Source: Bordetella parapertussis (GTDB lineage: Bacteria; Pseudomonadota; Gammaproteobacteria; Burkholderiales; JACQAP01). From it: a stretch of 64,000 bases of DNA. The stretch is taken from the NCBI GenBank assembly GCA_945900965.1, contig CAMDKM010000004.1, positions 60,092 through 124,091 of the forward strand, given 5' to 3'. Position numbers and translations under genes: made by a program. Positions 9,227 to 17,439 of this stretch are shown here, one piece after another. Position 1 is the first letter of the stretch, and each line of letters begins with the position of its first letter. Under the pieces are notes generated by a model that made no database searches, was not told the DNA's origin, and saw only the letters and a program-made list of their open reading frames with translations.

Positions 9227-10719
9227 CCCAGATTTCCCATTAGGCCTGAATTTCTAATGGAAGCCATTACACTAACCCGATGATTGTTTTTCGGTTCAGG
9301 GGTAGATTGGTGGGTGGGGGAAGATGCACGGTTTGAGTCCGGAGGCAAAATGAGCTTCGAGCTGCAATTCAGCGACAAAGAGATCACCGCTTGGGGAGGC
9401 ATGGGGTTGATGAAACGCATGCTTGATCACCTCGATTTCGAGGCCGCGTTAGGCGCCAGTGGCCTGCCGCAACCGGGCAGCAATCGCGGCTACCGACCCG
9501 AGCAATTGATCGTGCAGTTCATGCTCTCGGTGTGGTGCGGGGCTAACCGCTTCGAGCACGGTGAAGTCACTCGCCACGATCCAGTTCTGCGCCGCTTGTT
9601 CGGATTCGAGCGCATGGCCAACTTTAAAGCCGTGACACGGCTGTTTCGCAAGTTCACCCAGGCGGACAACGAACGTGTGCTGAGTAGCGTATATCGCTGG
9701 CTGTTTGGGCAACTTGCACTCGATGAGTTAACCCTTGATCTGGATTCCACGGTAATGACCCGTTACGGGCAACAACAAGGCGCGGCACGTGGCTATAACC
9801 CGGCCAAACCTGGACGCGCCTCGCATCACCCGCTGATGGCCTTTGTCTCCGATACCCGGATGGTGGCCAACTGCTGGCTGCGACCGGGCAATGCGCACAC
9901 GGCAAACAACGCCCAGGCCTTCCTGGATAACACGCTTGAGAAGTTGGGTGGCAAACGCGTCGCACTGCTGCGTGCCGATAGCGGGTTTTGCGACAACGCC
10001 TTTGTGGAAGGTTTGGAGCAAAAGCGGATGCACCACATCATCGCTTTGCGCCTGAACCAACCCCTGCAACGTGCCCTGGTGGACCAACGGGGCTGGTGGA
10101 CACTGGATGATGGCATTGAACTGGCGAGCTTTGAGTATCAGGCGCCCAGTTGGCCCAAAGCGCGCCGCGTGGTGGGCATTCGTCAACACATCCAGCGGCG
10201 CCAAGCGGCCAAGGGCAAAACCCTGTCCTTGTTTGCCGACGATCCGCAGGTGGGCAATTACCGCTTTGCGACACTGGTCACGGATCTGAGCTTGCCGGCA
10301 CAAGAGATCTGGCGCAGCTATCGTGGGCGCGTGGACTGCGAAAACCGCATCAAGGAATTGAAGTATGACTTTGCTGCCGGGAGTTTTTGCCTGAACGATT
10401 TCTGGGCAACGGAAGCCTGTTTGAACATGGAGATGCTGGCCTACTACTTGATGAGTTTGTTTCGTCAAGCGGTGCTCAAAACCGCCGTCAAGCAAGGCGC
10501 GAAGGATGTGCAGCACACCTTGCAAACCTTGCGCTACAAACTATTCGCCAAGGCAGGCTACATCACGACTCAGGGACGAAAGAACATCCTCAAACTTTGT
10601 GTCGCCATGCGCCAGCGCGAGTGGTTCGAAGGCCTCTGGGATCGATCAAAATCCTTCTCCCTGCCGGTCTGCTTTACCCCCATATTCTCGTCGAGGTAAG
10701 GGCTAATGGAAAATCTGGG
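9227..10719 (+). mobile_element. IS1380-family insertion sequence, 1493 bp, intact
   Basis: Terminal inverted repeats begin CCCAGATTTCCCATTAG at 9227 and, read inward from 10719, CCCAGATTTTCCATTAG. The element is flanked by a 5-bp direct duplication ATTAA (9222-9226 and 10720-10724). It holds one transposase gene filling nearly all of it. The clean target duplication and unbroken gene indicate a recent insertion between nasT and the nitrate-assimilation leader. Confidence 0.92.
9350..10699 (+). CDS. IS1380-family transposase
   Basis: 449 residues from ATG 9350, preceded by GGAGG at 9341-9345, which decides this start over the in-frame ATG at 9284. A DDE-type catalytic core is visible: LTLDLDSTVMTRYG, then LLRADSGFCDNAFVEGL, and the acidic residue of YRGRVDCENRIKELKYDF, a layout typical of IS1380/IS4-like transposases. 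C-terminus complete inside the inverted repeats. Confidence 0.92.
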   Translation: MSFELQFSDKEITAWGGMGLMKRMLDHLDFEAALGASGLPQPGSNRGYRPEQLIVQFMLSVWCGANRFEHGEVTRHDPVLRRLFGFERMANFKAVTRLFRKFTQADNERVLSSVYRWLFGQLALDELTLDLDSTVMTRYGQQQGAARGYNPAKPGRASHHPLMAFVSDTRMVANCWLRPGNAHTANNAQAFLDNTLEKLGGKRVALLRADSGFCDNAFVEGLEQKRMHHIIALRLNQPLQRALVDQRGWWTLDDGIELASFEYQAPSWPKARRVVGIRQHIQRRQAAKGKTLSLFADDPQVGNYRFATLVTDLSLPAQEIWRSYRGRVDCENRIKELKYDFAAGSFCLNDFWATEACLNMEMLAYYLMSLFRQAVLKTAVKQGAKDVQHTLQTLRYKLFAKAGYITTQGRKNILKLCVAMRQREWFEGLWDRSKSFSLPVCFTPIFSSR

Positions 10720-10751
10720 ATTAACAATGAGTTGGAAGTAATTTTTGCATC

Positions 10752-10766
10752 TGGCACAACGCTTGC
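10752..10766 (+). promoter_or_regulatory. Sigma-54 (-24/-12) promoter of the nitrate-assimilation transcript
   Basis: TGGCAC-N5-TTGC is a full match to the sigma-54 core, with GG at 10753-10754 and GC at 10765-10766, ten bases apart. Transcription should start near 10777, giving a leader that begins just before the first ANTAR hairpin. Sigma-54 promoters need a remote activator, here probably NtrC. Confidence 0.75.
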
Positions 10767-10794
10767 GAATGGGTTGTTCCGAGATTTGTTGCGT

Positions 10795-10857
10795 CGCCTA
10801 ATGATGGGCGGAAAACGCACGATGATTTTGGCAGTGCCTGACTAACGAAGGCCAGGC
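10795..10857 (+). promoter_or_regulatory. ANTAR-target leader: two hexaloop hairpins (NasT binding site)
   Basis: Hairpin 1 (10795-10810) has stem CGCCU/GGGCG with hexaloop AAUGAU. Hairpin 2 (10836-10857) has an 8-position stem with one A-C mismatch and hexaloop AACGAA. Both loops carry A at position 1 and G at position 4, both close with a U-G pair, and the hairpins are 25 nt apart. This is the known two-hairpin ANTAR target architecture, placed just before an intrinsic terminator and upstream of nasA. Seen by base pairing; NasT binding is inferred. Confidence 0.78.
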
Positions 10858-10866
10858 AAACGGATG

Positions 10867-10917
10867 AAGGCGTCCACGGCGCGCGATGGTTTGCGCGGCT
10901 TGGGACGCCTTTTTTTT
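10867..10917 (+). terminator. Intrinsic terminator in the nitrate-assimilation leader (attenuator)
   Basis: Stem AAGGCGTCC (10867-10875) pairs with GGACGCCTT (10903-10911), with further CGCGC/GCGCG pairing inside, and is followed by a run of eight T (10910-10917). It begins 9 nt after the second hexaloop hairpin and about 310 nt before the porin start, so it should stop transcription unless NasT acts. Confidence 0.82.
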
Positions 10918-11227
10918 GAACTTCTGGAGCGCGAGGAATACGGAAAACCACACACCACACACCACACATTACCGGGATATCGGGCGCCGATACGTCGAGT
11001 CCCCCGATCGTTGCGACGCTGGCGCTTGCCAACAAGCGGTGAAGGAAAAATTGAGTTTTCTCTGTGCCCTATGTAGTGAGTTGGACAGATGGGTTGAGCG
11101 CAGCGATACCCATCAAATGGGAAAGTTTGGAATTTGCGCCAGATCAACAAACCACCGTCGAATCGGTGAAATGATTTTCCCGGCAGCAAGCAATTTTACG
11201 TTTACCAAACAATAGGAGCAGTTTGAA
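10918..11227 (+). other. Distal leader between attenuator and porin
   Basis: 310 bp without a credible gene. It holds three tandem CCACACA units (about 10948-10968) and a REP-like hairpin at 11088-11114. The Shine-Dalgarno AGGAGCA lies just before the porin ATG. No second promoter is obvious. Confidence 0.6.
11088..11114. repeat. REP-like palindrome (GATGGGT...ACCCATC)
   Basis: Imperfect inverted repeat of 27 bp with the central AGCGCAGCG shared with the copy at 32632-32660. It lies in the transcribed leader of the nitrate genes. Confidence 0.65.
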
Positions 11228-12478
11228 ATGATGAAGCAAGCCTGTGTCGCACTGTTGTTGGCTCAGTTCTGGATCGCCTCAAGCATGGCTGCCGAGGAGG
11301 CCCCGGCGGAAGCCAAAGAAGAGTCCCTTCTGGGTGCGATCACCGGCGGCAAGCCGTTACTCAATCTGCGGCCGCGATATGAGCGCGTCGAGCAGGAGGG
11401 CAAGGTATTCGATTCCAATGCCCTGACCCTGCGCAGTCTCGTGGGCTGGCAGTCCGGCGCCTACCACGGCTTCAGCGCCACGGCACAGTTCATCGACGTG
11501 GGTCGGGCCAACGACAACTACGAGGACGGCAAGAACGGCAAGACCCAATATCCGCGCGTGGCCGATCCGGACCACACCGGCATCAACCAGCTCTATCTGG
11601 ATTACAACGGCATTCCCGCCACGCGCCTGCGTCTGGGCACGCAGAGCATCAAGATCGACAATGTGCGCATGGTCGGCAACGTCGAATTCCGCCAGGTCAT
11701 GCAGGTGTTCACCGGGTTGAGCGTCGAGAACAAGAGCCTGCCCAATACCACGGTGTTCGCCGCCCATCTGGAGCGGATTAAGAATATCTTCGGCGATCAG
11801 AAGCCGGTAGAAATAGAAATGCTCAACGTCGCCTACCAATGGGCGCCGGGCAACAATGTTATTGCCTATGGCTATTTTCACGATCAGTCGGTGACGGCGT
11901 CGGCCACGGGTTTCGCGGATTCGTCCAACCGGATACTGGGTTTGCGTGCCGACGGGGCCTATCCGCTCAATGAAACATTCAAGCTGCTTTATACCGCCGA
12001 GTTCGCGAAGCAGAACGACTATGCGGATGGCGATTCGCGCATCGACGCGGATTACATGCGGGCAGGCATTGGCGCCGGCTGGGGTGGCTATTATGTCCGG
12101 CTCGACCAGGAACAGCTGTCGAGTAATAACGGCGTGTATGCCTTTCAGACCCCGCTGGGAACCAATCACCTGTTCCAAGGGTGGGCCGATTTGTTCCTGA
12201 CCACCCCGACCATCGGCATACGCGACACGTTTCTGAGCGCGGGCGCCACCGTGGCCAAGGCAAAAATCCTCGCTGAGTATCACGACTTCAAGTCCGATTT
12301 CGGCTCGGTTCATTTCGGCACGGAGCTCGATATCGGCGTGACTTATCCCATTGCCAAGGGTTTGAACGGCAAGATCGAGTACGCCAGTTTCCGCGAAGGC
12401 GATGTGCTCGCGCCGGCCACCGCCCGCAAGCGTGACACCGACAAGCTCTGGCTGACGCTGATTTACAACTTTGAGTGA
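11228..12478 (+). CDS. Outer-membrane porin (alginate-export/OprD-like beta barrel)
   Basis: 416 residues with a signal peptide ending near SSMAAEE. The mature part begins LLNLRPRYERVEQEGK and alternates polar and aromatic residues throughout, ending LWLTLIYNFE with the C-terminal Phe-x position typical of outer-membrane barrels. Start supported by AGGAGCA 8-14 bp upstream. It is the first gene after the NasT-controlled attenuator and 206 bp before nasA, so it probably helps nitrate or another anion enter the periplasm (inference from context). No nitrate transporter gene is in the window. Confidence 0.85.
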   Translation: MMKQACVALLLAQFWIASSMAAEEAPAEAKEESLLGAITGGKPLLNLRPRYERVEQEGKVFDSNALTLRSLVGWQSGAYHGFSATAQFIDVGRANDNYEDGKNGKTQYPRVADPDHTGINQLYLDYNGIPATRLRLGTQSIKIDNVRMVGNVEFRQVMQVFTGLSVENKSLPNTTVFAAHLERIKNIFGDQKPVEIEMLNVAYQWAPGNNVIAYGYFHDQSVTASATGFADSSNRILGLRADGAYPLNETFKLLYTAEFAKQNDYADGDSRIDADYMRAGIGAGWGGYYVRLDQEQLSSNNGVYAFQTPLGTNHLFQGWADLFLTTPTIGIRDTFLSAGATVAKAKILAEYHDFKSDFGSVHFGTELDIGVTYPIAKGLNGKIEYASFREGDVLAPATARKRDTDKLWLTLIYNFE

Positions 12479-12684
12479 GCGTTCCGTTCTGGTGCGCGTC
12501 GAAATTTAAAGCGCACCGTTGGCGGGCGTCGCAAGGCGGGTCCGCACCTGCGCTTACGCCGTGAATTCCTGTTGTTTTGCCACTGGCACAGCCACTTAGC
12601 AGGGGATTGCCGGTGCTGGCACATGGCTTGCGACCAGTGCCGGTAGATCGCTGGCGAAATTTATTTCATCGGGTACGCGGCTGC

Positions 12685-15399
12685 ATGTTGCAAAAATTTC
12701 GCACCACTTGTGCCTACTGCGGCGTCGGCTGCGGGGTGATCGCCCACGCCGAGAACGGCCATATTGTCGGCGTGGAAGGGGATCCGGAGCACCCGGCCAA
12801 TTTCGGCCGCCTGTGCAGCAAGGGCGCGACGCTGCATCTGAGCGCCCAGGCCGATGGGCGGGCGTTGTATCCGGAATTGCGCCGCGAACGTTCCCGAGCG
12901 CGCGAGCGTACCGGCTGGGACGAGGCCTTGGCGTTTGCCGCCGACCGCTTTGCGCGAGTCATCAAGGAACACGGGCCGGACAGCGTGGCGTTTTATGTCT
13001 CCGGCCAGTTGTTGACGGAGGATTATTACGTCTTCAACAAACTCGCCAAGGGTCTGATCGGCACCAACAACATCGACACCAACTCGCGCTTGTGCATGTC
13101 CTCCGCGGTATCGGGCTACAAGCGCACTCTCGGCGCGGACGCTCCTCCTGCGTGTTACGAGGACATTGACCACACGCAGTGTCTGTTTATTGCGGGCTCC
13201 AACACGGCGTTCGCGCATCCCATTCTGATGCGCCGTATCGAGGATGCGCGTGCCGCGAACCCGGAAATGAAGCTGGTGGTCGTCGATCCGCGCCGCACCG
13301 ATACCGCTGCATCCGCCGACCTGCACCTGGCGATTTTGCCCGGCAGCGATGTAGCTTTATTCAACGGCATGTTGCAGATCATGCTCTGGGAAGGGCTGTG
13401 CGATCTGGACTACGTGCGCGACCATACCGAGGACTTCGTTGCCCTCAAGGCGGCGGTTGCCGAATACACCCCGAAAGCGGTGGCGCAGCTATGCGGCGTG
13501 CGTGCCGAGGAGGTGGTGCAAGCCGCGCGCTGGTTTGGCGGCTCGAAGGCCACGCTGTCGCTGTACTGCCAGGGACTGAACCAATCGATTCAAGGCACCG
13601 ACAAAAACGCCGCGTTGATCAATCTGCACCTGGCCAGCGGCCAGATCGGTAAACGAGGTGCCGGACCGTTTTCTCTCACCGGCCAGCCCAACGCCATGGG
13701 TGGGCGCGAAGTGGGCGGCATGGCCACCTTGCTGCCCGGGCATCGCGAATTGTCCGATCCGGCTCACCGTGAAGAAATCGCGCGCTTCTGGGGGGTGGAG
13801 TCGCTGTCCGCCACGCCGGGAAAAACGGCGGTGGATTTGTTCGAGGCGGTGCGCAGAGGGGAGATCAAGGCAGTGTGGATCGCCTGCACCAACCCCGTGC
13901 AATCCATGCCCGAGCAGGCACGGGTGGCGGAGGCACTTGCGGGGGCGCAGTTCGTCGTAGTGCAGGAGGCGGTGCGCAATACCGAGACCACGGCTTTCGC
14001 GGATCTGCTATTGCCGGCAAATGCCTGGGGCGAAAAGGAAGGTACGGTGACCAACTCGGAGCGACGTATCTCGCGGGTGCGCGCGGCGGTCGCAGGGCCG
14101 GGCGAGGCGAGAAATGATTGGGAAATTGTGGTGGATTTCGCTCATCGTCTGGAGCACATACTGGGTCGCGATGCCTCGGGCCTATTCGCATTCGGCACGC
14201 CGGAACAGGTTTTCAACGAACACCGCGAAACCACGCGTGGGCGCGATCTGGATATTTCCGGCCTGAGTTACGATATCCTCGAAACGCAAGGCCCGCAACA
14301 ATGGCCGTTCCCGGACGGTGCCAAGGTCGGCAAGGCGCGGCTCTATGAAAACGGCATCTTTCCGACTGCCAGTGGGCGCGCGAAATTTGCCTCCGTTGCG
14401 CATTGCGGTCTTGCCGAACCCACCGATGCACGCTACCCGCTCGCCCTGCTGACCGGGCGCCTGCGGGATCAGTGGCATGGCATGAGCCGCACCGGCACCG
14501 TTGCACGCCTGTTCGCGCACGAAGAAGAACTGCTGCTGTCGATGAACCGGGCCGATCTGCGCACCCGTGGGCTTGTCGAAGGCGACATCGTCAGCGTGAA
14601 GAGCCGGCGCGGCGAATTGCGCCTGCGCGTGCGCGCCGACGACACATTGCGCCCGGCACAGGTATGGCTGCCCATGCACTGGGGCGGGCGGTTCATGCGC
14701 GGCGGTGGAGTGAACGCCCTTACGCTGCCAGCCTGCGACCCTTTCTCCAAACAACCGGAACTCAAGCACACGGCCGTGCAGGTAAAAAAGCTTGACCTGC
14801 GCTGGCAACTGGTGGCCATGCGCAGCGGGAATGTATCGCGCTATCTCGACGCGGCGCAGCCCTTGTTGCAGAAATTCGACTATGCCACTTGCGGCCTGTA
14901 TGGACACGACCATCCGCTCATGGTGTTTCGGGTGGCCTGCGCCGCACCGCCTGACGCGGCACTGGTGGCTTTGCTCGATGAGGCTCTGAATCTCGACGAC
15001 GAATCCGCGCAGGACAAGGTGGTGGCCATGGACTACCGCGACACGCGCCGCGGCATTGCAAAACGCGTACTGCTGTGCGACGGAAAAATTATCGGCGTGC
15101 GCTTGACCGGCGAAACCGCCGCGCGAGACTGGCTGAAGGAAATGATGGCCGCCGGCGCCAGCGCCGAATCGGTACGCCCCTGGATGCTGGCCCCGTTGAC
15201 CGCGCCGCCTGTTGGCCAGCGCGCACGCGGCAAAGTGGTGTGTATCTGCCTGAACGTGGCCGAACCCGCCATTCGCGAATGCCTTGCCGCCGGTTTGTCC
15301 CTCACCGAAGTACAGGCCAAGCTCAAGTGCGGGACCTCGTGCGGCTCCTGTGTGCCCGAACTGCGGTGCATCGCGGCGACGAATTTGGCGGCGGCATGA
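12685..15399 (+). CDS. nasA: Assimilatory nitrate reductase catalytic subunit
   Basis: 904 residues from ATG 12685. The N-terminal [4Fe-4S] motif is Cys9-x2-Cys12-x3-Cys16-x27-Cys44 (CAYCGVGCG, RLCSKG). The molybdopterin region includes NSRLCMSSAVSGYK, whose Cys is the expected Mo ligand of Nas/Nap enzymes, and ADAPPACYED. A Bfd-like [2Fe-2S] domain ends the protein (CICLN...CGTSCGSC), typical of NasA. It reduces nitrate to nitrite in the cytoplasm for nitrogen assimilation. The frame is open to 12577, but the extra 36 residues are not family-like and the [4Fe-4S] motif normally starts close to the N-terminus. No nitrite reductase or NasB follows. Confidence 0.92.
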   Translation: MLQKFRTTCAYCGVGCGVIAHAENGHIVGVEGDPEHPANFGRLCSKGATLHLSAQADGRALYPELRRERSRARERTGWDEALAFAADRFARVIKEHGPDSVAFYVSGQLLTEDYYVFNKLAKGLIGTNNIDTNSRLCMSSAVSGYKRTLGADAPPACYEDIDHTQCLFIAGSNTAFAHPILMRRIEDARAANPEMKLVVVDPRRTDTAASADLHLAILPGSDVALFNGMLQIMLWEGLCDLDYVRDHTEDFVALKAAVAEYTPKAVAQLCGVRAEEVVQAARWFGGSKATLSLYCQGLNQSIQGTDKNAALINLHLASGQIGKRGAGPFSLTGQPNAMGGREVGGMATLLPGHRELSDPAHREEIARFWGVESLSATPGKTAVDLFEAVRRGEIKAVWIACTNPVQSMPEQARVAEALAGAQFVVVQEAVRNTETTAFADLLLPANAWGEKEGTVTNSERRISRVRAAVAGPGEARNDWEIVVDFAHRLEHILGRDASGLFAFGTPEQVFNEHRETTRGRDLDISGLSYDILETQGPQQWPFPDGAKVGKARLYENGIFPTASGRAKFASVAHCGLAEPTDARYPLALLTGRLRDQWHGMSRTGTVARLFAHEEELLLSMNRADLRTRGLVEGDIVSVKSRRGELRLRVRADDTLRPAQVWLPMHWGGRFMRGGGVNALTLPACDPFSKQPELKHTAVQVKKLDLRWQLVAMRSGNVSRYLDAAQPLLQKFDYATCGLYGHDHPLMVFRVACAAPPDAALVALLDEALNLDDESAQDKVVAMDYRDTRRGIAKRVLLCDGKIIGVRLTGETAARDWLKEMMAAGASAESVRPWMLAPLTAPPVGQRARGKVVCICLNVAEPAIRECLAAGLSLTEVQAKLKCGTSCGSCVPELRCIAATNLAAA

Positions 15400-15765
15400 A
15401 GAAAATAAATCTCTCACCGCAGAGGACGAGGAGTACGCGGAGGAAAGGCGAAGGCCAGAACGTTTTTGAAATGGGGCCATGCCGCGACTGTGGGAAGAAA
15501 CGAAACTCCGCGAACTGGACAGGTCCATTACTTCCCTCGTTTGCTTTGTTTCGATTTTGTTTTTCCTCCGCGTCCTTCGCGTCCTCCGCGGTGAGCGCTT
15601 TTTTATTTAGGGAAACACACATCTGTCCGGTAGATTTTAGGGCTATTTGATGAAGATTCAATACTGGCTTGGGCTTTGGCGTGATTCCTGATTCCGGCGA
15701 TTTGTCATCGCTATCGGGTTTTGCCTCGTATCTTTGTCGCTTTTCGTGGCAATCGAGGCAATCCC
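15400..15765. other. Gene-free interval after nasA
   Basis: 366 bp. It contains inverted repeat A2 (15413-15595) and then about 170 bp leading to the broken IS4-family transposase, presumably including the left end of that element. No terminator with a T-run was identified besides the repeat itself. Confidence 0.6.
15413..15595. repeat. Long inverted repeat, GCGGAGGAC variant, copy A2
   Basis: Left arm TCACCGCAGAGGACGAGGAG... (15413-15443) pairs with the right arm (15565-15595) ending CCTCCGCGGTGA, around a 120-nt centre. It begins 14 bp after the nasA stop and may also act as its terminator. Confidence 0.8.
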
Positions 15766-16723
15766 ATGAATCGCGGCCGGTCGGTTTTTGCGCAGTTGTT
15801 GGACTTCGTTCCCTTCGATCATTTCGAGCACTTGGTCGATCGGTTCGAATCGAATCACGGCATCAGGCACTTCTCGGCGTGGAATCATTTCTTGTGCATC
15901 GCGTATTCGCAGCTCACTCGGCGAGAAGGGTTGCGCGACCTCGTCGCATGCCTGAATTCGCATCGCTGCAAACTCTATCACCTTGGCATTCGCGGCAAAG
16001 TCTCCCGGTCTACTCTGGCCGAGGCCAACGAGCGGCGCGACTGGCAGGTGTTCGAGGCGCTCGGTCGGCGTCTGATCGCCACCGCCGTCGACCTGTACCA
16101 GGGCGAGGACACCGGACTGGGACTCAAGGAGCCGTTGTATGCCATGGATTCCACCACCATCGACTTGTGCCTCACGCTGTTTCCCCTGGACAGACTTTCG
16201 TTCGACCAAGGCCGCTGTCAAAGCCCACACCATCATCGATTTACGCGGCGCGATCCCTGTTTTCGTGCACATTACCTCGGGAAAAGTGCACGACGTCAAC
16301 GTGCTCGACATCATTCACTGGCCTGCCGGAGCCATCGTGGTCATCGATCGCGGCTATATGGATTTCGAGCGACTGTACTCGCTCCATCAACGCCAAGTCT
16401 GCTTCGTTATCCGTGCCAAGGACAATCTGCGCTATACCTGGGTCGCATCGCACGAGGTCGACAAAGCGACCGGGCTGCGCAGCGATCAGAGTATCTCGCT
16501 CGCCACGCCAAAATCGAAACTCGCCTATCCAGACCGTTTGCGTCGCGTTTCTTTTCGCGACGCCGAGACCGTCAAGTTCCTCGTGTTCCTGACCAATCGG
16601 TTCGATTTGCCAGCGCTGACCATCGCCGAGATCTATCGCAAGCGCTGGCAAGTCGAGACCTTCTTCAAATGGATCAAGCAGAATTTGAAGATCAAACATT
16701 TCTTCGGTAACTCCATTGCCTGA
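15766..16723 (+). pseudogene. IS4-family transposase, frameshifted and C-terminally truncated
   Basis: The first frame (from ATG 15766) reads LLDFVPFDHFEHLVDRF to LYAMDSTTIDLCLTLF. The protein then continues in the next frame as FPWTDFRSTKAAVKAHT through VVIDRGYMDFERL and YRKRWQVETFFKWIKQ, all IS4 landmarks. The shift is a one-base gain in CCCC at 16183-16186. The frame ends HFFGNSIA, where intact relatives continue for about 50 more residues, so the 3' end is missing too. Inactive remnant; right terminal repeat not identified. Confidence 0.85.
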
Positions 16724-16783
16724 CATGACTCCGCAGGAAATGACGATTGGGACGCGACATCTTACAACTATCTTTTTGCTACC

Positions 16784-16805
16784 AAAAAGAGGGCTTTAAG
16801 CCTCC
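16784..16805 (-). terminator. Possible intrinsic terminator
   Basis: On the minus strand GAGGCT-TAA-AGC(C)CTC is followed by TTTTT. It could end the operon of the VioB-like protein and the small secreted protein, 150 bp past the latter's stop. One bulged base weakens the stem. Confidence 0.4.
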
Positions 16806-16900
16806 TGCAAGGCATTATTTTGGGGACTTTCCTGCTTGAATCAATGTATTGCGGTGGTCCGACCCTGAGGTTCCTGAGGTTACCCCGATCCGATCCGCAA

Positions 16901-16937
16901 TGCTGGATTCCTGGGTTCCTACTTCCGCGGGGGTCAC
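16901..16937. repeat. REP-like element (TGCTGGATTCCTGGG...)
   Basis: Carries the GCTGGATTCC lead-in and GCGGGGGTCAC tail seen around proteobacterial ATTCCC/GGGAAT repeats, but lacks a clean palindrome. It abuts the stop of the small gene at 16958 and may have replaced its original 3' end. Confidence 0.4.
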
Positions 16938-16957
16938 AGACTTTTTTCAACAAGCTG

Positions 16958-17194
16958 TCAGTCCGCCAAGTTGGCGATTTTGTTGTCAGAGGCGTCCGAA
17001 ACCAGAACCTTGCTTTCAACTGGTCGACCTGGCAAGGGGGATGTCACGCCAGTCTTGCCAGTCATTTCCAAAATGGCCGCAGGAGCCTTCGTTGAAGAGT
17101 CCAGCGAAGCCGCAAAATCCAATGTGATAAACAACATCGCAAGCGCCACGACCGACGGCGGTAACAATTGAGCCATTTCCCTGAGCGTAAACAT
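16958..17194 (-). CDS. Small exported or membrane protein, unknown (78 aa)
   Basis: Preceded by a strong GGAGGA eight bases before the ATG at 17194. The N-terminus (MFTLREMAQLLPPSVVALAM) and the hydrophobic stretch after it form a signal peptide or single membrane helix. The rest is hydrophilic and ends DASDNKIANLAD. It follows the exported VioB-like gene in the same orientation after 245 bp. A REP-like sequence begins a few bases beyond the stop, so the C-terminus may be truncated. No family recognised. Confidence 0.55.
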   Translation of the reverse strand: MFTLREMAQLLPPSVVALAMLFITLDFAASLDSSTKAPAAILEMTGKTGVTSPLPGRPVESKVLVSDASDNKIANLAD

Positions 17195-17439
17195 TTTTGT
17201 TTCCTCCTGTCATCAGCCTGCGTTTACTCTACGACCAAGTATGGCACTCGCCATCTACCGACCAAATCGGCATGTACTGAAGTTCTCGTAGGGCTATTGG
17301 GCGTTCCCCTGTAGGGGATCAAGTATCCGGCACATGTTGCTACTCCACGTATTCAAGGCTTGCACGATCCGGTTCGTCGCAACTCTCGCGATTTGAGACG
17401 AACCGATTCGTTCGGTCTTCGCCCGGCTCGATGAATGCG

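Noticed and set aside
14182..15528. Open frame of about 450 codons antisense to nasA
   Set aside because: Shadow of a GC-rich gene; nasA has full cofactor motifs in the other strand.
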